From: Wolbachia endosymbiont of Litomosoides brasiliensis
GTDB taxonomy: Bacteria > Pseudomonadota > Alphaproteobacteria > Rickettsiales > Anaplasmataceae
Direction: 5' to 3'
DNA: 62,772 nt
Assembly: GCF_013366805.1 (NCBI RefSeq)
Contig: NZ_WQMO01000004.1
Location: 1-62,772, forward strand
Below the pieces are notes generated by a model, which saw nothing but the letters and a program-made list of their open reading frames with translations, was not told the origin of the DNA and did no database searches. Positions within the stretch are counted from its first letter, which is position 1; the number at the start of each line of letters is the position of its first letter. Shown here one piece after another: positions 22,766 to 31,732 of the stretch. The position numbers and the translations under genes are program-made.

Positions 22766-23269
22766 CTTTAGTATGCTAGCTAACTGACCGCTGATGAGAA
22801 AAAAACATCGCAGGTTATGTTTATAGGCACCAAAAAGCATGTGATTATGCTACAGTAAAGTGTTACAAATTAAACTTGATAGTATTACTTTTATTATTTG
22901 CTGCACAATCTTTTACATTCAGAGTGTGAAGAGTGAAATAAATCAGGAGATTTTGTGTCCACTTATTACATATAAATTCAAAAGGGGAAGAGCTTTGAGT
23001 CTTCTAGCACAACTGCAAGCTATAACAAAGTTGTAGATTTGAATCGCTGATACAACTAACTTCCTAACCTTAGCACTTTTTAAAGTCTCATTTATACGCC
23101 AGATTTACTCAAGGTAAAAAAACTTGACATCCCTTTAATGTTTTACATAATTATATATGTATAGAGAAAATCTAAAAAGTTTTTGTCTAGTACAGTTTTT
23201 TATGCCCATTTAATAGCTTTTTCTGAGCGGGGTATTTTTCAATCGGGAAAAAATAGAGAATATGTGGAA
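22766..23269. other. Decayed interval between MFS remnant and protease pseudogene
   Basis: No readable gene. It contains the promoter-like sequence at 23124-23151. Confidence 0.45.
23124..23151 (+). promoter_or_regulatory. Candidate sigma-70 promoter
   Basis: A perfect -35 TTGACA is followed after 16 bases by CATAAT. It lies about 120-250 bases upstream of the protease-like pseudogene and points into it. Confidence 0.45.
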
Positions 23270-24113
23270 ATTTATATGGCTAAGTCGTTTTGAACGATTC
23301 GTTAGTTAACAAAAAATCTTTTGTTAGAGCATTTATATAGTATCGAGAAAAAAAGATTACTAAGTATATGACTTAATCAAGAAAGTCAAGGATAGTATTA
23401 TTGCTCTAGATAGAGTAAACCATCAGAACGGGTACAGAAAGCAAGCAACAGTTTTGACAAAATAAAAGCTTTTATAGGGCAGAAAAAAGAAATATTGAAA
23501 TATATTATGTTCTTCTTAAAGAAGATAAAGTAAGAGAATTTCTTAAAAGAGTTTGAACAAATGCAAACAGATTTCTTAAGAAAAAGCAAAAAAACTACCT
23601 TATCTTAGCAATGGAAAAGCTAAAGATATTAACTATAGTATACCTAAATCTAGCAGCAATAAATCAAAATCAGTATATAAAAACACTTTATGAACCTATT
23701 ATAAGTGAAAATCCTGGACATGCTGTACTAATAAAGAAAAATTCAGATAATAGCCTTGCATTTTATGACCCTAATTATGATGCAGTTTTTATCTGACAGA
23801 AGAACAGCTATATAGGGCTGTACAATCATTTTATAGCTACATGAGAATAAGCAAACTATGTATTGTTGCACTACTTATCTTATCAACCTCAGCTATTGCT
23901 GAAATGCCACAGCAGTATATGGTTATAATACAATTGCCGGTGTATCACTTATAATTTGTTTAGTAGATTTGTCAATTTTGTGTTGCTTAAACAAAAAATT
24001 AATGCTGCAAATGTATAATACTATTATATCAGCCGATAGTATAACAGCTCTTTGTAAAGAGCATGAAACTGAATTAGAAAATCTTATAGATAGGTATTGT
24101 GGTAATGAATGAC
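23270..24113 (+). pseudogene. YopT-like (peptidase C58 type) cysteine protease pseudogene
   Basis: Readable pieces in shifting frames on the plus strand: SFYRAEKRNIEIYYVLL, then NPGHAVLIKKNSDNSLAFYD followed by PNYDAVF, LTEEQLYRAVQSFYSYM, and finally a hydrophobic stretch (AGVSLIICLVDLSILCCL) before LCKEHETELENLIDRY and a stop at 24113. The His-Ala and FxDPN combination resembles the catalytic His/Asp region of YopT-type papain-fold effectors. Several stops and frameshifts break it. The start is uncertain. Identification is tentative. Confidence 0.5.
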
Positions 24114-24500
24114 AAGTCAAAGAATGCAGCTGTTATAACCGATCCACAAGTAAAAAGTATAACTGAGAAAAATTTAATTTTGGACAACCCCATAACTTAT
24201 ACGTGTTGAGTTAACTCATAACTTCTCTTTCAGTGGTATGATCTACTCATTTACTCAGGGGCTATATATCACGGTTTGTTTTATATCATAGTGATATGCC
24301 TTATTTTTTTTAATACGGGAAAAAATGTGGGTATGATGTAAATACTATGATAATAATGATATCTCATTTAATCTTAATATTTTTATGTCATTGACTATAT
24401 TAAGTATTTTTATATTATTGCCCATATGTCTCTATAAAATACCATGCTTAAGTAAAAAAATTATCTTTATACATGAACAAAATCTTTCGATAAAACAGCT
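24114..24500. other. Intergenic region upstream of rsmH
   Basis: About 390 AT-rich bases with no gene; it contains a candidate promoter at 24391-24418. Confidence 0.5.
24391..24418 (+). promoter_or_regulatory. Candidate promoter of rsmH
   Basis: TTGACT, a 16-base spacer and TATTAT (each one base from consensus), about 80 bases upstream of the rsmH start. Confidence 0.45.
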
Positions 24501-25502
24501 ATGACACATATTCCAGTCTTGTTAAAAGAGATGCTATCACAACTTTCACCACAAAATGGTGGTATATATGTAGATGCCACATTCGGAGCTGGTGGATATA
24601 GCAAAGCAATACTGGAGTCAGCTGATTGCAAAGTGTATGCGATTGATAGGGATAAGACTGTTATTAAATTTTATGAAGATTTAAACGTTAAATATCCCAG
24701 CAGGATAAAGCTATTTATTGAAAAATTTAGCAATATGAAAAACATATTAGATAATGATAGCCTTGAGTGCCCCGCAGAGCTCTCTCCTACCTCAAAATCC
24801 TCTTCCGTTATTTCATCTATGATTCAGAAAAAAAACATATGGATCCCAGTGTCAAACACTGGAATGACACCAAGTAATACTGTAGATGGGGTTGTATTCG
24901 ACATAGGAGTTTCATCTATGCAACTTGATGACAGAGATAGAGGATTCTCATTTTTACATGATGGTCCGCTTGACATGAGCATGGATAACTCTTCTCATAT
25001 AAACGCTTCAACATTTGTTAACGCTTTACGCGAAGAAGAAATTGCAAATACTATATATAACTACGGAGGTGAGCGTCATTCCTATAAAATTGCAAGAGCG
25101 ATAGTAAACGCACGGAAGAAAAAAACTATAAAAACCACATTCGAGCTTGCAAATATTGTGCGTTCTGTAGTGTTTCGTGGAAAAAGCAAAATTGATCCTG
25201 CAACTAGAACATTTCAGGCAATCAGAATATGGGTAAATGATGAACTAGAAGAACTTGAAAAGGGCATTAAAGCAGCATCTGAAATTTTAAATAAGAATGG
25301 CAAATTAATAGTTGTCACTTTTCATTCCTTGGAAGACCGTATAGTCAAAACTTTTTTTAAAAGTTTATGTGATCCAAGATCTACCGATTGTAAGGCATTC
25401 TCTCTTCTAAATAAAAAAATAATCAAAGCAAGCACAGAAGAAGTAAAGACAAATCCACGTTCGCGTTCAGCAAAGCTAAGAGCTATACAGAGGTTATCGT
25501 GA
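24501..25502 (+). CDS. rsmH: 16S rRNA m4C1402 methyltransferase RsmH (MraW), with palindromic-repeat insertion
   Basis: Methylates N4 of C1402 in the 16S P-site; first gene of the classical dcw cluster. The SAM-binding VDATFGAGGYSKAIL is near residues 20-34, then VVFDIGVSSMQLDD, RGFSF, the RTFQAIRIWVN helix and VVTFHSLEDR. Between FSNMKNILDN and TVDGVVFDIG an in-frame palindromic repeat inserts about 36-39 residues (around residues 88-126). Length 333 against the usual about 300-313, explained by the insertion. The stop codon overlaps the GTG of the ftsL pseudogene, the normal dcw arrangement. Confidence 0.96.
   Translation: MTHIPVLLKEMLSQLSPQNGGIYVDATFGAGGYSKAILESADCKVYAIDRDKTVIKFYEDLNVKYPSRIKLFIEKFSNMKNILDNDSLECPAELSPTSKSSSVISSMIQKKNIWIPVSNTGMTPSNTVDGVVFDIGVSSMQLDDRDRGFSFLHDGPLDMSMDNSSHINASTFVNALREEEIANTIYNYGGERHSYKIARAIVNARKKKTIKTTFELANIVRSVVFRGKSKIDPATRTFQAIRIWVNDELEELEKGIKAASEILNKNGKLIVVTFHSLEDRIVKTFFKSLCDPRSTDCKAFSLLNKKIIKASTEEVKTNPRSRSAKLRAIQRLS
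24762..24869. repeat. Intragenic palindromic repeat inside rsmH
   Basis: Contains the hairpin CCAGTGTCAAACACTGG and ends GGAATGACACC, matching the class found in mutS and murD. It is translated in frame without a stop, adding roughly 36 residues to RsmH. Boundaries are estimated from where family similarity stops and resumes. Confidence 0.75.
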
Positions 25503-25803
25503 GAATTTTCTGTATTATCTCATAGTTATATTTTTTTAGTATTGTAGAGCTGTTTAAGGTAAAATTACACATTCAGTTGTTAAATAAAAAGAGCTAATAG
25601 AAACAAGAAGTAAGATTAGTTTGTACAAAGTGACATAAAAGTTCTACAAGTAGAATGGAGTTATTTAAATAATCCGAAAAAACTTGCAAAGTTTATGAAG
25701 GGATATTTGAGAGATAACTCTTTAGTATTAGCTAGTCAGGTCAAAAACCTTGCTGCTATAAATGGCCACAGTGTATTAGTACAACTTAAAAACCTAGACT
25801 AAT
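25499..25803 (+). pseudogene. ftsL: Cell division protein FtsL, pseudogene
   Basis: Starts at a GTG overlapping the rsmH stop: VRIFCIIS then a TAG stop at 25523-25525, continuing FFSIVELFKVKLHIQLLNKK, the expected short cytoplasmic end, transmembrane helix and start of the coiled region. A frameshift in an A-run near 25585-25592 and further indels and stops near 25605-25625 follow. The typical FtsL block SDIKVLQVEWSYLNNPKKL and then the remainder are readable to the stop at 25801-25803. At least one nonsense and two frameshift lesions. Position directly after rsmH plus the EWSYLNNP motif support ftsL. Confidence 0.75.
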
Positions 25804-25922
25804 GATTTTGTGACTCTCTGCTTAAATGTAGAGCAGATTTGCCAGCACAATCTTGATCTTTTTATACGTTTTACTTCTTTCTCTATATTTGGTTATAGGC
25901 TTTAAAATAAACGGTAATCCTA
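25804..25922. other. Short intergenic region
   Basis: About 120 bases between the ftsL pseudogene and an IS remnant. Nothing recognisable. Confidence 0.4.
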
Positions 25923-26037
25923 ATACCAGTTCTTATTGTTAATAAGTCAAATAAGTGGTATTGCGGAGTGAAAAAGAGAGATAATAAATTTGCACAAAGC
26001 GCTCTTAAGCAAGGTAATCGTATTATAGACTTTACTA
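25923..26037 (-). mobile_element. IS630-type remnant, right end only
   Basis: About 115 bases matching the right terminal repeat and the transposase C-terminal codons, minus strand. It ends where an old coding frame (26040-26272) begins, so its loss or insertion truncated that gene. Confidence 0.8.
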
Positions 26038-26039
26038 CT

Positions 26040-26272
26040 AACTCCTCTTTAAAGAATTTTGAATTAATAATTCTAGAAAAACAAGGATAGCCAAACAATA
26101 CTTAACTAGTTCGCTTTCTTGCTTCTTAGGTACACCTTTACTAAATACATTAACCTTAATACATCCAAGCACTTCAAAAAAGTTTATTATATATTGCGCA
26201 TCTTCTTTTAGCTTAATATCGTCATCGGGGTAATAAACAACTCCTATTTATCTTTAGCAAATCTTCAGCCAT
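26040..26272 (-). pseudogene. Unidentified gene remnant, frameshifted and cut by an IS remnant
   Basis: ATG at 26272 opens MAEDLLK. After a frameshift near 26235 the frame reads VVYYPDDDIKLKEDAQYIIN, FFEVLGCIKVNVFSKGVPKK and QESELVKYCLAILVFLELLI down to a stop at the IS junction. I do not recognise the family; it is an alpha/beta-looking protein piece ending in a hydrophobic helix. Its 3' end is lost. Confidence 0.5.
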
Positions 26273-26337
26273 TTTAATATAAAAATTTAAAAAAGCTAAG
26301 GTAGCTCTAAAATATGGACTATAATATAACAAAAGTC

Positions 26338-26937
26338 CTATAGAAAACTCCCTACAATTTCTTTTAGATGGGTTTTAAACTTTTGAAATGTCATAACATT
26401 ATTGATGCGCCTATCAAGAAATGATAGAGTATGCGCAAAACCTTCTGAGTAGTCATTAATAAAAAAGAGTATTGTGCCTAAGTATATCCCAGCTAATATT
26501 GTCCGTTTTGTATAGTAATTAAAATTTGTCGATTGATCGTGAATACTATACCAAATCACATTAACTGTTCCATACAAGAGTTTACTAGAAAAGTATGTAT
26601 TTTTTGGCAATATAGAAAAGAATAGAATACTTTTTAAAAATTCTCTGTAATTTGGTAATTTAGCATAGTTTGAGAGATGTATTTGAACAGCTAATCTTAT
26701 TCGCTCCCGCACTTTCATATCTTCCAAATTAGAATTTCGAAGTTCAGCTTCCACTGAAGCATTCAAGTTCTCCACCATACACTCTAAAGCACTATATATC
26801 CCATTGCGAAATTTGCAAAAGCTATTGGCTAAATTAAGGTCTGTACACACTTTTAAGAGAGTTTTATCACTTATCCCTTCAAATGGAATAACCCTGATTA
26901 GCTCATCTATTATCAACCTTATTTCATCTTGTTCCAC
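26338..26937 (-). CDS. COQ9 family protein (ubiquinone biosynthesis)
   Basis: Lipid-binding TetR-fold protein that supports demethoxyubiquinone hydroxylation in ubiquinone synthesis. The family block is clear: ADAIWHxxGDxSTDFNYYTKR-like (here VIWYSIHDQSTNFNYYTKRT), followed by LAGIYLGTILFFINDYSEG. The N-terminal half is helical, as in the family. Length 199 is typical. It begins 12 bases after murD ends on the same strand, so it probably rides on the murD transcript. Confidence 0.87.
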   Translation of the reverse strand: MEQDEIRLIIDELIRVIPFEGISDKTLLKVCTDLNLANSFCKFRNGIYSALECMVENLNASVEAELRNSNLEDMKVRERIRLAVQIHLSNYAKLPNYREFLKSILFFSILPKNTYFSSKLLYGTVNVIWYSIHDQSTNFNYYTKRTILAGIYLGTILFFINDYSEGFAHTLSFLDRRINNVMTFQKFKTHLKEIVGSFL

Positions 26938-26949
26938 AACAACATTGTA

Positions 26950-28443
26950 CTAAACAGCACATGTAATTGTAAATGAATCCCTGAGATTTTCAAACATCCT
27001 ACAAAATGCTTTACCACGCTCTTCAAAATTTCTCCACTGATCGAAAGAGGCGCATGCAGGAGAAAGTAATATCGTTATCTTTTCTTTGCTCTTTATAGCC
27101 TCTTCAAAAGCAAGTCTAAATGCGTTTTCTAAATTGTAACATCTAACATAATCCACTTTGTTTTCCATAGTGCTTGCAAAAACTTCTGTTGATTCCCCAA
27201 TAAGAAAAGCTTTTCTAATTCTTGTAAAATGCTTACTTAATGACTCTATACCGCCTTCTTTACTTTTTCCACCAACAATCCAATATATGTTTTTATAAGA
27301 CAAAATTGCCTTTTTGCTTGATTCAGCATTAGTTGCTTTGCTATCGTTTACAAAAAGCACATTTTCTATTTTGCCAAGTAGTTCATTTCTGTGCTTTAAC
27401 CATGAAAAAGATTTGATTCCGTCGATAATAGTGCTGCTATCTATTTTAAGCAGCTCACACACGGCATATGTAGCTGCTATGTTTTCTGCGTTAAATGTTA
27501 AGTTCATTTTCGCTTCACTTGCCGATAAGTTATAATCTTTCAGTTTCAATGAGATCTTCTGGATCCTAGCACCCTTCTTGTTATCTAATAAGAAGTGTAT
27601 TCCCGAGATTGGAATTTTATTCCCAGTAAACCTGTTGAATATATCAGCGGTAATTTCATTATCACACCCTATCACTGCAACTTCACTACCGCTTATTAGC
27701 TTTGATTTAACCGCTATGTAATTTTCCATACTCCCATGTCTGTCTATGTGATCTGGGGTAATGTTGAGCAGTACTGAAATATCTATCTTCATACCAACTA
27801 TCCTTCTCTTCACTCCGTTCACCCTTTTTGTCACCCCAGATACCTCTTCTATCATCCAAGTAGTACAACACTGAGATCCAGAAAAAAAAGTATGGTCATG
27901 CACTGGAATAACAGCAGGCATATTTATTAGCTCTAATTGAAAAGAGGAAAATTCAACTACATAAATTTCTGCATCTTTTTTTAGATCCAAAATAGGAATA
28001 CCTAAATTTCCACCAATAGCTACTTTTTTCCCCGCAGATTTTAATATATGCCCTATCAATGACGTAGTGGTTGATTTGCCATTCGTTCCTGTGACGCCTA
28101 TAACCTTCTGGTTTGCAGCTTTAGCTTCTAGAAATAGTTCAATATCAGATTTTATTTTACAGTCAAAATTCCTTGCAAGTTTTACTATCCAGTGCGGCTT
28201 CGGATATGAAATTGGCACTCCAGGGCTTAAAATCAACGCTTTTATCTCGCACCAATCGTACTTTCTTGGATGAATAAAATTACACTCTTTATACATTGTT
28301 TTCGCATTTGCTAGTTGTTCTTCACTATCATCCCACGCATACACTTTTGCACCACTTTTTATTAGAGTATTAATAACGGATAAACCAGTCTTACCAAGGC
28401 CAAAAACTGCAACACTTTGATTTTTGTACTTGCTCAGTTGCAT
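26950..28443 (-). CDS. murD: UDP-N-acetylmuramoylalanine-D-glutamate ligase MurD, with palindromic-repeat insertion
   Basis: Adds D-glutamate to UDP-MurNAc-L-Ala in the cytoplasm. The Rossmann-like start VAVFGLGKTGLSV, the ATP loop GVTGTNGKSTT, NITPDHIDRHGSMENY and NDSKATNAESS are all present. Between SSFQLELIN and MKIDISVLLNITPDH about 42 residues are inserted in frame (residues about 177-218) by a palindromic repeat, in the central ATPase domain. Length about 497 against the usual 440-450. ATG at 28443 is preferred to the GTG one codon upstream. coq9 follows 12 bases later. Confidence 0.95.
   Translation of the reverse strand: MQLSKYKNQSVAVFGLGKTGLSVINTLIKSGAKVYAWDDSEEQLANAKTMYKECNFIHPRKYDWCEIKALILSPGVPISYPKPHWIVKLARNFDCKIKSDIELFLEAKAANQKVIGVTGTNGKSTTTSLIGHILKSAGKKVAIGGNLGIPILDLKKDAEIYVVEFSSFQLELINMPAVIPVHDHTFFSGSQCCTTWMIEEVSGVTKRVNGVKRRIVGMKIDISVLLNITPDHIDRHGSMENYIAVKSKLISGSEVAVIGCDNEITADIFNRFTGNKIPISGIHFLLDNKKGARIQKISLKLKDYNLSASEAKMNLTFNAENIAATYAVCELLKIDSSTIIDGIKSFSWLKHRNELLGKIENVLFVNDSKATNAESSKKAILSYKNIYWIVGGKSKEGGIESLSKHFTRIRKAFLIGESTEVFASTMENKVDYVRCYNLENAFRLAFEEAIKSKEKITILLSPACASFDQWRNFEERGKAFCRMFENLRDSFTITCAV
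27793..27918. repeat. Intragenic palindromic repeat inside murD
   Basis: Read on the coding strand it contains TATTCCAGTGCATGA and, after a T-run, CTGGATCTCAGTGTTG, the same palindromic repeat halves as in rsmH and mutS, followed by a further 60-70 bases of unrelated insertion. The whole is a multiple of three and has no stop. Boundaries are set by where MurD similarity breaks. Confidence 0.7.
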
Positions 28444-28563
28444 CACTTATTTTAGGAAGATGTCATATAAATTGTTAATAGTCTTAACGTAAAGAGTTTG
28501 CAAATACTAATTACTACCTGTAAGATATAGGGAAATTAGTAAGGATCTTAATAGGAAAATAAT

Positions 28564-28923
28564 ATGCCATCTGTTACTTTTATTTTACCTAATGGAAGCA
28601 AGAAAGGCTATGAAGCTGCAGAAGGGGAAACTCTACTTAATTTAGCTCACAGAAGTGACCCAGATCTGCTTGAAGGTGCATGTGAAGGCTCTCTTGCTTG
28701 TTCTACATGTCATGTAATTGTTGATCAAAAATTTTATGATGCTGTAGAAACACACAACCCTATATCTGATGAGGAAAATGATATGTTAGATCTAGCTTTT
28801 GGCTTAACAGAAACATCAAGACTTGGGTGCCAAATAAAAATTACAAAAGACATCGATGGTTTATGCGTGACCATACCAAGGAGTACAAGAAATATATCAC
28901 TGGATAAACAAGGGAGTGATTAG
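28564..28923 (+). CDS. fdx: [2Fe-2S] ferredoxin, adrenodoxin type
   Basis: Electron carrier for iron-sulfur cluster assembly and related steps. The cluster motif CEGSLACSTCHV supplies three Cys near residues 40-49 and the fourth is in RLGCQIKIT. The 119-residue length is usual. It heads a plus-strand run with the DUF2125-like gene (2 bases later) and ccmH. The start is divergent from murD, with about 120 bases between them. Confidence 0.95.
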   Translation: MPSVTFILPNGSKKGYEAAEGETLLNLAHRSDPDLLEGACEGSLACSTCHVIVDQKFYDAVETHNPISDEENDMLDLAFGLTETSRLGCQIKITKDIDGLCVTIPRSTRNISLDKQGSD

Positions 28924-28925
28924 CT

Positions 28926-29969
28926 ATGCGCAGGGTTTTCATCTATACAATAATTTTTTTATTTCTTCTTGTCCTTATAGTTTACAGTGTTTTTTGGTAT
29001 TTCTCTGCATGGAAGACAAAAAATCTTTTGGCAGAAATAATAACTAACGATGAAAAATTCAATATTTCATATGACTTCAGTGGATTTCCTTTTAGTCTAA
29101 CTCTCCACATAACAGACCCAAAGCTCTCCAATGGGCAGTTAACTATTTCGTCTGAAGCTTTGCTGGTAAAAAACAGATCATTCGATAAATCGTTATATAT
29201 CTATATACCAAGCAATGAAGTCAATATTACTACCCATGATGATGAGAAAAAGAATATAAAATGCTATACAAACAATAACAACCATTTTTTTGTCAAACTA
29301 AACGACTTACCATCTTCGCTGCGACTTAATAAAAATAGTACTATGATAGACTATGTAAACACGCTCCGTTACGAAGATTATGGATTAAAATGCAATGCTT
29401 CAGAAAATCAACAAGGCATTATAACTGAAGCAAACGGTAAAAGCAACTACATTCAATTTCATTTTGACAAAGAACCAAATGGCAACACTAAGCTAGGGTT
29501 TGATTTTTATATCTATCGATACAAGAACGTTACAAGTCCTGAACATTACTTTAATGTCGATACTAAATTAGATTATGAATTTACAAATTACATCTCAGCT
29601 CCCAGAGTTAATTTCAATATAGAAAGATTTTTAATTCAGAGTGATAACTTTTCTCTTACTGCAGATGGTGGAGTGCAAAATTACAGCTTGGTTACGTCTT
29701 CATTCACAAACAAGGTTAATGTAGCCGTATCTAATTATAAAGAATTAGTCTCGCTTTTAGTTGGTGAGAAAAATCACCCAAAAGCTTCAGATGCGTTCGA
29801 AAAATTAATATTCTCCCTATCAGAAAGAACAACTGATGACAGCATTCAATTTTCAATAAAATATGATGATAATCTAGGGTCAAGCTTTATTGGAAAGTTA
29901 TCCACCACTGATTTTATGAACCAACTAAGTAAAGTTACCGAACTAACCAAAAATGAAAGTATTAATTAG
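28926..29969 (+). CDS. DUF2125-like membrane-anchored protein
   Basis: A 347-residue protein with one N-terminal transmembrane segment (about residues 6-27) and a long exported beta-rich domain. The block YDFSGFPFSLTLHITDPKLS, with its GFPF motif close after the anchor, is the mark of the alphaproteobacterial DUF2125 family; function unknown. It starts 2 bases after fdx, and its last 17 bases overlap the ccmH start, so the three genes are probably translated from one mRNA. Confidence 0.7.
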   Translation: MRRVFIYTIIFLFLLVLIVYSVFWYFSAWKTKNLLAEIITNDEKFNISYDFSGFPFSLTLHITDPKLSNGQLTISSEALLVKNRSFDKSLYIYIPSNEVNITTHDDEKKNIKCYTNNNNHFFVKLNDLPSSLRLNKNSTMIDYVNTLRYEDYGLKCNASENQQGIITEANGKSNYIQFHFDKEPNGNTKLGFDFYIYRYKNVTSPEHYFNVDTKLDYEFTNYISAPRVNFNIERFLIQSDNFSLTADGGVQNYSLVTSSFTNKVNVAVSNYKELVSLLVGEKNHPKASDAFEKLIFSLSERTTDDSIQFSIKYDDNLGSSFIGKLSTTDFMNQLSKVTELTKNESIN

Positions 29970-30327
29970 CTTGCTTTTTATATTGATATTCTACTCAAGC
30001 ACAAATGCTTTTACCTTGGATGACAAGCTCAAAGATAAAAGCATGGAAAAGCGAGCAACTAATTTATTTAAAATGATAAAGTGTCCAATATGTTCTGGTG
30101 AATCATTATCTGAGTCCGGATCTCAAATTGCATATGATATGCGCAAAATGATTCGTGAAAAAATCAATCATGGATATACTGACGAGCAAATAACTTTAGA
30201 GCTAAGAAATTCTTATGGAGATTCAATTATAATCGCTCCACCTGTAAAATTTAGTACTTATATTTTATGGCTTATTCCACTTGTAATTCTGCTAATAGGA
30301 TGTCTTCTAATACGAAAATATACTTAA
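29953..30327 (+). CDS. ccmH: Cytochrome c maturation protein CcmH
   Basis: Periplasmic thioredoxin-like protein that reduces apocytochrome c before haem attachment. A signal peptide occupies about residues 1-19, the redox motif CPIC is in KMIKCPICSGESLSES, and a C-terminal anchor follows (YILWLIPLVILLIGCLLI). The 124-residue length is that of the short CcmH/CycL type. It overlaps the preceding gene by 17 bases. Confidence 0.93.
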   Translation: MKVLISLLFILIFYSSTNAFTLDDKLKDKSMEKRATNLFKMIKCPICSGESLSESGSQIAYDMRKMIREKINHGYTDEQITLELRNSYGDSIIIAPPVKFSTYILWLIPLVILLIGCLLIRKYT

Positions 30328-30407
30328 GTAGTGCATGTCTCCTCCAAAAGGATAGAAAATTGATCAATTCTTCCCCTCTCACTATTAACGGACTCATAAC
30401 ACAATTA

Positions 30408-31463
30408 ATACCAATTCTCATTGTTAGTGGGTCAAATAAGTGACATTGCAAAGTTGTTTGATTGCGGAGTAAGAAAGAGAGGCAATAAATTTGTATAAAG
30501 CGTTCTTAAGCAAAGCAATTATATTGTAGACTTTATTACGTAAAATGTTCTGTTTTATATACAACCAAAGTCCCTCAATAGGATTGAGCTTGGGTGAGGA
30601 TAGTGGTAGGTATATAATCTCGATACTTTTAGGTACCTTTAAATTTTCTGATTTATGCTAACTAGCACAATACATGATCAAGAAAGGCTTCTCGTGTTCT
30701 TAAATATTATAACATTTGTCTAAGCAATATATTCACACAATCAGTATTAAATATTTGGTGTAAATAAGCTAGAACCCTCTCTATTTCCAGAATTAATTGC
30801 ACTGTAGAGATAAAAATTTGTCTACCTAATTTTACTTCAACCTATGTTTTAATGTCCTTTTCAAACCACCCGTGCTAACTTTCGAATGTGTGTCAATTAC
30901 GATTCATTATCAAAGATGAATAACCTTTGTTCATGGTACTACCAACAGCCCCATTAAGTTTTTTTAAAACGCCTCCTATTTACCTTTATCTTGTTCATTG
31001 TGAATTGGTCTTTCATAATAGACGAAAACTTCATTTTTTGCATACTATGGTGTACTACAGATTTACTGACATTCAAGCTAAGCCTTTCCTGGATTCCTAT
31101 TCTCATCTTTTTAATAGTAATATTAGAATTTTCTTATATCCGTACTTCAGCTTATTTAAATTGACTCTGATTCAATCTAGCTTTTCTACAACGTTAAGGG
31201 GAGTAAACAATTTTTCTCCTCTTCCAAATTTTAGGTGCTTTATTCATGCAACATATTTTTGTTACGGCTGTTATACTGTGCTTTTTTTACAATTTAGCTC
31301 TTTGCACATATGCGTTATTTTGCAGTTTCTTCAGCGTTTCTTTTACTGGCTCCACAACTTTTTCATCCAATAATTTTGATTTCAATACCATTTAAATCTC
31401 GCCATCTTCCTATTTCAGTAGTTTTTTCTCATTATTGTTTATCCGTTTCTTGTATAGTTGCAT
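30408..31463 (-). mobile_element. IS630-type element, full length, degenerate
   Basis: Right terminal repeat at 30408 with TA before it; left end near 31463 with TA after it, but here the left repeat is eroded. The transposase frame is broken. Open frames at 30927-31373 and 31310-31591 are antisense artefacts. Confidence 0.85.
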
Positions 31464-31732
31464 TAACACAAGTTAAAATATTTAGTATGGAAAGCTTTGC
31501 ACTCATTTTACTACTAGCTTTATCTCCACTTTTAGCATTGCCCACAATGCTGGATGCATCAAAGAAAACTACAACTATAAACATTACCTAAACTGGATTA
31601 TAATTTTGCAGGTGAACTGTACGTTATAAAGAAAAATTATTACAGATAAGATGAGAAATTAAAAATATTAGCGGATAGCGGACAAGAGAATAAAGGAGAT
31701 AAAAAGGACTACTTTAGGTACTGGCAGTAAAA

